From positions 1 to 5,227 of the forward strand of contig RFPF01000228.1 in the NCBI GenBank assembly GCA_009926295.1: a stretch of DNA of 5,227 nt. Reading direction: 5' to 3'. A program made the translations under genes and the position numbers. Positions 1-5,227 of this stretch are shown in pieces; the first letter of the stretch is position 1, and every line of letters starts with the position of its first letter. Below the pieces are notes generated by a model, which worked only from the letters and a program-made list of their open reading frames with translations, was not told the DNA's origin and searched no databases. This DNA is from Planctomycetia bacterium (lineage in GTDB: Bacteria; Planctomycetota; Planctomycetia; Pirellulales; UBA1268).

Positions 1-18
1 GGCAGGCTCGAGCCTGCC
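1..18. repeat. Perfect 18-base palindrome downstream of the cyclase gene, possible terminator stem
   Basis: The bases GGCAGGCTCGAGCCTGCC are identical to their own reverse complement and could fold as a 7-bp GC-rich stem with a TCGA loop. On the minus strand the palindrome begins 8 bases after the TGA stop of the diadenylate cyclase gene, the usual place for an intrinsic terminator. Any downstream T tract would lie outside the window, so termination cannot be confirmed. An alternative is a dispersed intergenic palindromic repeat; I recall similar AGGCT-AGCCT palindromes between planctomycete genes, but this is memory and was not checked. Confidence 0.5.
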
Positions 19-26
19 ACTGCGGG

Positions 27-959
27 TCAGTCGGCGGTGCTCGGCGGCTCGTACTCGAATTCCTTCCACTTCATCGCACGGCGGAACGGCTCGATGCGGA
101 GCACCACTTCGCCGTTCTGGAAGATCCGCACCGTGCCGTTGGTCTCGCTCACGGCCACGGCCACGCTCTTCGTGCGGCGGGTGATCGCGGCAGCGGCCCA
201 GTGGCGGGCGCCGAGGCCCTTGGCCACTGACACGCTCTCGGCCGAGGCATCGATGTAGCGCGCGGCGCCCTCGACCGTGCCATCGGGGCCGACCACGAAG
301 GCGCCGTCGAGTTGGGCGATCTCCTTGATGCCCTCGCGCACGCGGGGGTCGGTGAGCTTGCGCTCCGATCGACTGTAGCCTCGCACCGGGTCGTAACCGG
401 TGGCATGGCTCGACTGCAGCACCTTGCGGGTGTCGCCCACGACGAAGAGCGTGCCCACAGGCTTGCCCTCGCGGCCCTCGCGGCCGATCTCCACCGCGAG
501 GTCGACGACGATCTTGAGGGTTTCCAGCGGCACCTTCGTTTCCAGGTTGCGCAGGTCGCGGCTCGTCAATTGGCCGAGATGCTCCTCGAGCCGCACCACG
601 CTCACGGAGTCGGCGGTACCAGCCTCGAAGCCGCTGTAGACCGCCACCACGCGGGCCTCCGGCGCGATGAGTTCCGCGGCCACGCATTCGAGCAGCGCCT
701 GCGTGAGCCGTTCGTGAACCGGGAGTCCGGCCACGTCGAGCAGCACCGGCTTGAGTCCGTGGTCGGCTGCTCCGTGGAGGTGGCTCTCCTCGTCGGCCGC
801 GATGAGCGTCGACGTGCCGCCGACGCGCTGGCGAACCAGGTCCCAGTCGAATCGTTGATCGACCAGCAGCAGGAGCGCCTCGGCGTCGGTCGCTTCGCGC
901 AGGCGCAGGCCCGCCTCGAGCAGGTGCGCCATCTGCGGTGACAGGTCGGGCGTTGACAT
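27..959 (-). CDS. Diadenylate cyclase (DisA_N/DAC domain), DacZ-like
   Basis: This 310-residue protein is predicted to condense two ATP into c-di-AMP. The DAC domain fills the C-terminal half. It has L-D-G-A at 217-220 (the DGA motif that helps hold ATP and metal) and GLGARHWAAAAIT at 248-260, which matches the RHR nucleotide-binding motif except that Trp254 replaces the second Arg. The stretch VAVAVSETNGTVRIFQNGEVVLRIEP (266-291, read in parts) is the usual C-terminal strand region. Residues 1 to about 125 form an alpha/beta domain without membrane segments. That layout resembles archaeal-type DacZ more than membrane-bound CdaA or DNA-scanning DisA, as there are no N-terminal helices and no HhH domain. 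The ATG at 957-959 was chosen because GAGGG/GGAG lies about 8 bases upstream on the minus strand and the family-like sequence starts there. A longer form from 1046 would add 29 unconvincing residues. Activity is likely but not certain because of the RHW variant. The gene lies 153 bases downstream of the toroid-like gene. Confidence 0.88.
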   Translation of the reverse strand: MSTPDLSPQMAHLLEAGLRLREATDAEALLLLVDQRFDWDLVRQRVGGTSTLIAADEESHLHGAADHGLKPVLLDVAGLPVHERLTQALLECVAAELIAPEARVVAVYSGFEAGTADSVSVVRLEEHLGQLTSRDLRNLETKVPLETLKIVVDLAVEIGREGREGKPVGTLFVVGDTRKVLQSSHATGYDPVRGYSRSERKLTDPRVREGIKEIAQLDGAFVVGPDGTVEGAARYIDASAESVSVAKGLGARHWAAAAITRRTKSVAVAVSETNGTVRIFQNGEVVLRIEPFRRAMKWKEFEYEPPSTAD

Positions 960-967
960 ACGACGTT

Positions 968-975
968 CCCTCTCC
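968..975 (-). promoter_or_regulatory. Ribosome binding site deciding the cyclase start
   Basis: On the minus strand these bases read GGAGAGGG, with the GAGGG part 8 bases before the ATG at 957-959. This purine-rich match to the anti-Shine-Dalgarno sequence supports the 310-residue form over the upstream in-frame ATG at 1046. Confidence 0.6.
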
Positions 976-1076
976 GTGCGCGGCGGGGGAGAACCCGAGC
1001 AGCGGGTGCGGCCGCGGGGAAAGTGCGGGGCCCACGCGATGGGCAACCCGCAGGAAGCCTACGGAGTGCGCGGGAT

Positions 1077-1112
1077 CGGTTCAAGAACGCCGCGGCGGGC
1101 GCGATCGAACCG
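1077..1112 (-). terminator. Possible hairpin directly after the toroid-like gene
   Basis: Immediately 3' of the stop codon of the 550-residue protein (1113-1115), CGGTTC and GAACCG form a 6-bp inverted repeat (1077-1082 with 1107-1112). It encloses the inner palindrome GCCGCGGC (1089-1096). No T tract follows on the minus strand, so a classical intrinsic terminator is not supported. It may be a weak terminator, an mRNA 3' stem, or chance in GC-rich DNA. Confidence 0.25.
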
Positions 1113-2765
1113 TCAGCGAACGACCGGCTTGTCGCGCGAGGGGGTGGGCTTCCTGGCCACTCGCGAAGCATCGGTGGCGGCCTTCATCGGACCGTGGAAG
1201 GCCGCGATGCCGCCCGGGAGCACCGTGCCCCACGCCCGCTCCTGGTAGATCGTGAGCGCGTGGAGGGCGTGGCCCATGGGGCCGATCTTCCAGGTTCTCG
1301 ACGGCTCCCGTGCGAGGGCCGTGGCCAGAAATTCGGCCGCCGCGACGACGCGCGAGTGGTACAGATCCTCCTGGTCGAGCGAGCCGACAAGCCATTCGAG
1401 GATGTGGCCGGTGGTCTGCACCTTGCGATCGATGTCGTCGTCGCGGTCGGCGGGGTACTTGAACCATTCGGTGCTGAACGATCCGTCGGGATTCTGCAGT
1501 TTCGTGAGCGTGAACTGCTGGTAGTCGCGGACGAACTTGTCGGCCCGGGCATAGTGGCCGTCGAGTTTGCCCGTCGCCCTGAGCCGCCGCTGGCAGCCGT
1601 AGGCGAGGCCGAAGAGGCGGTGCGTGCCGCCGCACGGCGCCCCGCGGATCGGTTGCTCGATCTCCTCCGCGACGAGCTTTTCGAGGTTCCACTTCTTGCC
1701 GTCGTGGCTCTCCCAATCGGCATCCGTGGGCAGGTAGTGGGCGAGTCCGATCAGGGCGAACGTCAGCTCCGAGTTCGCCCGGCAGGATCGCTTCTCCTCC
1801 TCGACGAGGTCGGCCACCGTGAACGACTTCGACTGGATCGAGATCGGGGAATTGAGGGCGACGCGGCACTGGGCCAGGATCGCGAGATACTGGGCCGAGT
1901 GTCCCTGGACGCCGATCCCCTTCTGGGCGACGACACGGTCGTCGACGGCTGCGAGCATCACCTGTCCGCGGCAGCGCCCGCCCGTGTTCATCCAGCCGAT
2001 CGCGTTGACGAGGTCGCCGGTCGGGCCGCCGACCCGCAGCTTGGTCGGGATGCCGAAGGCGACGAACCCGTGCATCACCTCCCACGGGGTGTTGTTGGCG
2101 GTGTTGAGAGGCCGGCGCTGGTAGGTCGCGAGGGTGTTGGTGATCAGCGAGCGCAGCCGTGCGAACCGCTTGGTCTGGGGCGGCTGGGGTCCGCTGCCCT
2201 CGCGGCCGGCGCTCGCGCGGGCCTTCGCCGGAGCCTGCGTCGCCGCGGGCTTGGGCTTCGCCTGGACCTGGGGTGCGGCCTTCGTGGCGGCCGACGTCAG
2301 GGGACTTCGCTGCGGTTTCGGCTTGGGGTGGTAGTCAGGGTCCCCGGCGGCCTCGGCGACGCGGTCGGCCGACAGCTTGAGCGACCTGGCGAACGCGAGC
2401 GTCTCTTCCCACGTGGGAATCTGCACCGGCGCCGGCACTGGTTCCTGCGGAAGCTGGCCCAGCCGCGGCGGGCGAACTGCCCCCGCGGTGGCCGGCTCGG
2501 TCTGCTCCGGGAGCGGCGGCGGTGTCGGAGCCGGGATGAAGGCCTGGGGGGCGGGCTTCTTGGTGAACGCGTCGAAGAGTCGCTTGCCGGAGAAGGGAGA
2601 GTTGGGCGGCGCGGCGATCGAAGGCGTGTCGATGGCCGCGAGCCACGCGGCGGTCGCCGCGACGACGCCCAGCAAGGCCGCCCAGAGAAAGGGCGGGGCG
2701 CGTCGGGGCGACCATCGACACGCGCGACGACGACAGGCGACGGCGGCGGTCATGGCTCGCTGCAT
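1113..2765 (-). CDS. Membrane-anchored protein with alpha/alpha-toroid-like domain, function unknown
   Basis: This 550-residue protein has three parts. A basic N-terminus precedes a hydrophobic segment at about 24-45 (PPFLWAALLGVVAATAAWLA), probably a signal anchor or uncleaved signal peptide. A linker from about 70 to 200 is rich in Pro, Ala, Lys and Gln and probably disordered. The helical domain from about 200 to 530 contains NTPWEVMHG (225-233), GHSAQYLAILAQC (288-300), PCGGTHRLFGLAYGC (377-391), LQNPDGSFSTEWF (423-435), TTGHILEWL (451-459) and GPMGHALHAL (495-504). QNPDGSF resembles the QxxDGSW-type turn of terpene-cyclase/prenyltransferase alpha/alpha toroids, so I infer that fold. The His residues recurring in successive helices could line a central cavity. 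I recall similar proteins as unannotated in Planctomycetes, and no reaction can be assigned. The start is uncertain. ATG at 2765 and ATG at 2753 both precede the hydrophobic segment without a clear ribosome binding site, and ATG at 2897 would add 44 Arg-rich residues. Confidence 0.8.
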   Translation of the reverse strand: MQRAMTAAVACRRRACRWSPRRAPPFLWAALLGVVAATAAWLAAIDTPSIAAPPNSPFSGKRLFDAFTKKPAPQAFIPAPTPPPLPEQTEPATAGAVRPPRLGQLPQEPVPAPVQIPTWEETLAFARSLKLSADRVAEAAGDPDYHPKPKPQRSPLTSAATKAAPQVQAKPKPAATQAPAKARASAGREGSGPQPPQTKRFARLRSLITNTLATYQRRPLNTANNTPWEVMHGFVAFGIPTKLRVGGPTGDLVNAIGWMNTGGRCRGQVMLAAVDDRVVAQKGIGVQGHSAQYLAILAQCRVALNSPISIQSKSFTVADLVEEEKRSCRANSELTFALIGLAHYLPTDADWESHDGKKWNLEKLVAEEIEQPIRGAPCGGTHRLFGLAYGCQRRLRATGKLDGHYARADKFVRDYQQFTLTKLQNPDGSFSTEWFKYPADRDDDIDRKVQTTGHILEWLVGSLDQEDLYHSRVVAAAEFLATALAREPSRTWKIGPMGHALHALTIYQERAWGTVLPGGIAAFHGPMKAATDASRVARKPTPSRDKPVVR

Positions 2766-2987
2766 GAAACGGTGGCGCAACAACACAACTGGTTTCGCGG
2801 GCGTGGCTTGCGTGCGTACGAGGTGGGGTATCGACCGTTTCGTCGTCGGGGACGAGCGTGGACGTCGCGGTGCCGCGCGAGTCCGGGCAGTCCGCATCCG
2901 CCACCCATCCCGCCCGTCTTGCCACGGAGCGGGTGGTCGCCTCGAGCTCGACAGGCGGCCCCGGCGACGGTGACGGGGCTCGGCGGC

Positions 2988-3692
2988 CTAAAAAAGACTG
3001 CGGAACGTCTCGGCGATCGACCAGGAGTCTTTCCGGCCGGGGTTGGCGGCCCATTCCCGCCAGACGTTCACGTCGTTGCCGAGGTCGCGGCCGCTCACGA
3101 GCTTGAGCGAGGCCACGGCCCGATACTGCACGGCCGGGTCGGAGTCCTCGAGAGCCTCCGCCAGCACGGGCACGGCGGCCTCGTCGCGTAGTTCCCCCAG
3201 CATGCGCAGGGCGCGCAGCCGCACGTCATGCTCCCGATCGGTGCGGTAGCGGATTGCGAGCACCTGCACCGCCTCGGGGCCACCCCGATCCTTCCAAACT
3301 TCACAGGCTTTCAGGCGGACCCGTTCGTCCGGGTCCTGGAGGGCACCCTTGCAGATGGCGACCGCGGAGGCAGTGTCGAACTGCCCGGCGATTCCCACGA
3401 TCTCGCATCGCACCCGCGCATCGTGCTCTTCCAGCAGGGTGGAGGCCAGGCCACGGGTGAACTCGACCTGCCGTGCCTCCCCCTCCGCCCTGGCGGCCTT
3501 GCCCTCGGACTGCAGCGACTTGATCCGCTGGTTGGCGGTCGGTCCATACAGTTGGGCGTTCTTCGCGGCCTTGTCGTTAGCAGTCCACGGCAGCCAGCCC
3601 GAGCAGCCAGCGAGCAGCGGCAGCACGAGCCAGACCCGTGCCCCGCGAAAGTGCCCGCACGGCACGGGGGACGGACGGTGAGGCGGCTTCAT
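2988..3692 (-). CDS. HEAT-repeat lipoprotein
   Basis: This 234-residue protein begins with a lipoprotein signal: a basic stretch, then VWLVLPLLAGC (20-30), in which LLAGC is a clear lipobox and Cys30 would be the lipidated first mature residue. After a short charged region (38-75) come about four HEAT-type helical hairpins, near 78-103, 106-135, 138-168 and 171-199. They show the recurring pattern D-x-x-x-R-V/L-R/Q-x-x-A (for example DPDERVRLKAC and DSDPAVQYRAV). The C-terminus (205-234) has NVWREW and ends in FRSLF. HEAT arrays act as protein-binding scaffolds, so an envelope docking role is inferred; no partner is known. The ATG at 3690-3692 was chosen because GGAG lies 7 bases upstream on the minus strand and it opens directly into the lipoprotein signal. 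A longer frame from 3884 adds a sequence with no signal character. The gene is divergent from the metallopeptidase gene and lies 222 bases upstream of the toroid-like gene. Confidence 0.85.
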   Translation of the reverse strand: MKPPHRPSPVPCGHFRGARVWLVLPLLAGCSGWLPWTANDKAAKNAQLYGPTANQRIKSLQSEGKAARAEGEARQVEFTRGLASTLLEEHDARVRCEIVGIAGQFDTASAVAICKGALQDPDERVRLKACEVWKDRGGPEAVQVLAIRYRTDREHDVRLRALRMLGELRDEAAVPVLAEALEDSDPAVQYRAVASLKLVSGRDLGNDVNVWREWAANPGRKDSWSIAETFRSLF

Positions 3693-3882
3693 GATCCGGC
3701 TCCGACAGGTTGGCCCGTGCGGGGCGGCGACGGGACGAACTCTCCGAACCCTACGCGCTGCGGGACCGTGAAGCCAGACCAACTCGGGCAGGCCGCACCC
3801 GCCGACGCTTTCGCAGGTTTTGCACTTTTCCGCCGCCCCCGAACCTGCTTGCATGGAGAGGTCGTGGCACGGGAGTCGGCGC
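3693..3882. promoter_or_regulatory. Divergent intergenic region with both promoters and an inverted repeat
   Basis: This 190-base spacer lies between two divergent starts and must hold promoters for both genes, unless one is transcribed from within its neighbour. I see no convincing -35/-10 pair on either strand. It carries a ribosome binding site for each gene (GGAG at 3700-3703 on the minus strand, GGGAG at 3871-3875 on the plus strand). It also has an inverted repeat, GCAGGTT at 3813-3819 with AACCTGC at 3842-3848, centred about 29 bases apart. That repeat could be an operator but could also be chance. Confidence 0.4.
3871..3875 (+). promoter_or_regulatory. Ribosome binding site deciding the metallopeptidase start
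   Basis: GGGAG ends 7 bases before the ATG at 3883-3885. An in-frame ATG at 3853 has no comparable site upstream and would place ten charged residues before the signal peptide, so 3883 is preferred. Confidence 0.65.
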
Positions 3883-5227
3883 ATGCGGCTGGCGGGCTTG
3901 ACGATCGTTCTCGGGCTGCCCCTGGCGGCGGCGGGGCTCGCGGTGTCCGCGGGCGCAGCCTGGGAGCGGGTGCAGGTGGTCGCCGCGGCCGGAGAGCGGT
4001 GGGTCGAGGCGCGGGTGGTGGTGGAGGCCCTCGACGGCGGCGTCCTGCTCGAACATCCGGATCAGCGGCTGGAGGTCGTTCCGGCGGCGGAGATTCGCGG
4101 CCGTCACGCCCTCGCCGCCCCGCCCGGGCTGCCCTCGGCTCGGGAGCTCGGCGACGACGTGCTCCGCACGCTGCCGGCGGGTTTCGACCAGCTCGCGACG
4201 AGGCACTACATCGTCTGCTTCGACACGTCGCGGGCATATGCCCAGTGGTGCGCGGCGCTGTTCGAGAGGCTTCACGATGCGTTCGTGAATTTCTGGAGCC
4301 GGGCGGGGTTCGACCTCGCGAAACCGGAGCAGCCGCTCGTTGTCGTGATCTTCGCCGACCGGCAGCGATACGAGGCGTACGCCGCGGGCGATCTCGGTGC
4401 GGCGACCGACCGCGTGGTCGGCTACTACAGCCTGCTGAGCAATCGCGTGACCACGTTCGATCTCACCGGCAGCGAGCAGCTCGCCGCGCGTGCGGGCCGC
4501 ACGGCGGGCCGGGCGGGCCTCGAGATCCTTTCCAGCCGCCAGGCCTCGGGCCTCGTGGCGACGCTCGTGCACGAGGCGACACATCAGATGGCCTTCAACT
4601 GCGGGCTTCACCGGAGGCTGGCGGCGGTGCCGCTCTGGGTGAGCGAGGGCGTCGCGATCCACTTCGAGGCCCCCGATCTGGCGAGCGAGCGGGGCTGGCG
4701 GGGCGTCGGCGGGATGAACCAGCCCCGGCGCGAGCGGTTTCTTTCTTCGTGCAGGCCCGGATGGCTCGACGCGCTCGTGCGCGGGGACGAGGCATTCCGC
4801 AACGCCGACGAGGCGCTCGACGCCTACGCGGGCGCCTGGGCGGCGACGACGTTCCTTGTCCAGACGCGGAAGGCGGCGTTCGTCGACTACCTGAGGACGC
4901 TCTCCCGCAAGGAACCGCTCGCGGACGAGGACGAGGGCCAACGCACCGCCGACTTCGTGGCCGCCTTCGGGGCGGAGCCGAACAGCCAGGTGTCGTTCAT
5001 CGATGCCGGCTTCCCTGGCATGCTGCCGGTGATCAACGCCGCATGCGTGGCCCAGGCCGTCCGCACCGGGCTTGGCCTCAACGCCAAGATCAACCTCTGG
5101 TCGCGCTTCGACCGGAAGAACTATTTCTACGCCGACCTGCCGCAGGGCTATCAGATCAGCCAGTTCGCCCACCCCATCGTGGGTGAGGGCGCGGTGGAGA
5201 TCACGCTGGCGGATGGCAGCACCAAGA
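3883..5227 (+). CDS. Secreted DUF1570-type HEATH metallopeptidase, joined in frame to GatB sequence, open at window end
   Basis: The frame is open for 448 codons and runs off the window. Residues 1-25 form a signal peptide (MRLAGLTIVLGLPLAAAG, then VSAGA), with likely cleavage after Ala25. Residues about 27-110 form a beta-rich N-terminal region. The peptidase-like domain covers about 110-363. It has HEATHQ at 230-235, in which His230 and His234 would bind zinc and Glu231 would be catalytic, and LWVSEG at 251-256, in which Glu255 is the likely third ligand as in gluzincins. This matches the DUF1570 family common in Planctomycetes; substrates are unknown and activity is predicted only. YAGAWAATTFLVQTR and the following FVDYL belong to the usual late part of the family. 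From about residue 361 (AFGAEPNSQ) the sequence becomes GatB, so the DUF1570 C-terminal tail is missing. The real gene in the organism probably ends with its own tail. The joined product would put a cytoplasmic enzyme fragment behind a secretion signal, which makes little biological sense. Confidence 0.8.
   Translation, partial: MRLAGLTIVLGLPLAAAGLAVSAGAAWERVQVVAAAGERWVEARVVVEALDGGVLLEHPDQRLEVVPAAEIRGRHALAAPPGLPSARELGDDVLRTLPAGFDQLATRHYIVCFDTSRAYAQWCAALFERLHDAFVNFWSRAGFDLAKPEQPLVVVIFADRQRYEAYAAGDLGAATDRVVGYYSLLSNRVTTFDLTGSEQLAARAGRTAGRAGLEILSSRQASGLVATLVHEATHQMAFNCGLHRRLAAVPLWVSEGVAIHFEAPDLASERGWRGVGGMNQPRRERFLSSCRPGWLDALVRGDEAFRNADEALDAYAGAWAATTFLVQTRKAAFVDYLRTLSRKEPLADEDEGQRTADFVAAFGAEPNSQVSFIDAGFPGMLPVINAACVAQAVRTGLGLNAKINLWSRFDRKNYFYADLPQGYQISQFAHPIVGEGAVEITLADGSTK
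4963..5227 (+). pseudogene. gatB: Partial GatB (Asp/Glu-tRNA amidotransferase subunit B), 5' end missing
   Basis: This segment encodes about 88 residues of GatB, the subunit of GatCAB that phosphorylates and transamidates misacylated Glu-tRNA(Gln) or Asp-tRNA(Asn) in the cytoplasm. Diagnostic stretches are FGAEPNSQVSFIDAGFPGML, then PVINAACVAQAVRTGLGL, FDRKNYFYADLPQGYQISQ and HPIVGEG. The last two are hallmark GatB sequence and make the identification secure. The usual first 30-40 residues with the GLEVH motif are absent in every frame I read upstream. Instead the frame continues back into the DUF1570 gene. The segment has no start codon or ribosome binding site of its own at the expected place and is cut at the right by the window edge. 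It lacks the CPxC-type cysteines of the common GatB form and resembles the alphaproteobacterial subtype. It is either a truncated, fused gene or a fragment placed here by a chimeric join. Confidence 0.85.

Noticed and set aside
1077..1112. tRNA-like T-arm string (GGTTCGATC on the minus strand)
   Set aside because: No acceptor, D-arm or anticodon stem can be assembled around it; it is part of the short inverted repeat after the stop codon.
2766..2897. N-terminal extension of the toroid-like protein to ATG 2897
   Set aside because: The extra 44 residues are Arg- and Pro-rich and would bury the signal-anchor segment far inside. The start at 2765 or 2753 gives a normal n-region.
2958..2979. GCCCCG/CGGGGC hairpin just after the HEAT lipoprotein stop
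   Set aside because: It is only 6 bp with a 10-base loop and has no T tract on the minus strand. The run of six A/T pairs at 2990-2995 lies on the wrong side of the stem, so it does not meet the pattern of an intrinsic terminator.
1023..3191. A 722-codon open frame on the plus strand
   Set aside because: It lies antisense to two genes with recognisable signals and domains. Its product is Arg/Gly-rich and without domain character, typical of shadow frames in high-GC DNA.
3751..5172. A 473-codon open frame on the minus strand
   Set aside because: It is antisense to the DUF1570 and GatB coding sequence, which has clear motifs (HEATHQ, FDRKNYFY). The antisense product is low-complexity and matches nothing I know.
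3228..5186. A 652-codon open frame on the plus strand
   Set aside because: It is in a different frame from the DUF1570/GatB sequence and overlaps the HEAT lipoprotein antisense. Its product is a run of Arg, Gly and Ala without motifs.
1..5227. CRISPR array, insertion sequence or tandem repeats
   Set aside because: No regularly spaced direct repeats, transposase motifs or terminal inverted repeats with target duplications were seen.

Overview
The window is high-GC DNA (by eye near 70%), and its gene content points to a planctomycete, most likely an environmental or metagenome-derived one. The evidence is a secreted DUF1570-type HEATH metallopeptidase, a HEAT-repeat lipoprotein, a membrane-anchored alpha/alpha-toroid-like protein of a type I associate with Planctomycetes, and a DacZ-like diadenylate cyclase. 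The assignment rests on remembered family patterns, not on a search.

Layout. Three genes lie on the minus strand and are transcribed right to left. They are a HEAT-repeat lipoprotein (2988-3692), a 550-residue signal-anchored protein with a Pro/Ala/Lys-rich linker and a helical domain carrying a QNPDGSF motif (1113-2765), and a diadenylate cyclase (27-959). Gaps of 222 and 153 bases separate them, so a single operon is possible but not shown. An 18-base perfect palindrome at 1-18 follows the cyclase stop and may be a terminator stem or a dispersed palindromic repeat. A 190-base divergent region (3693-3882) separates this group from a plus-strand gene starting at 3883 with a good ribosome binding site. 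That gene encodes a secreted zinc-metallopeptidase-like protein (HEATH, plus a downstream WVSEG glutamate).

The most striking point is at the right end. The metallopeptidase frame runs without a stop, through a shared Ala-Phe-Gly, into unmistakable GatB sequence (aspartyl/glutamyl-tRNA amidotransferase subunit B) at about 4963, and stays open to the window edge. The C-terminal tail expected for DUF1570 and the first 30-40 residues of GatB, including the GLEVH region, are both absent. The GatB piece looks like the alphaproteobacterial subtype rather than the Cys-containing type I would expect in a planctomycete. A chimeric assembly or amplification join is therefore the leading explanation. 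A real deletion fusion or recombination is the alternative.

Functionally, three of the four main products are predicted to be exported or membrane-anchored, and the fourth makes (or once made) the second messenger c-di-AMP, which in other bacteria is tied to envelope and osmotic homeostasis. A functional link among them is only suggested by adjacency. The very long reading frames opposite these genes are shadows caused by high GC.
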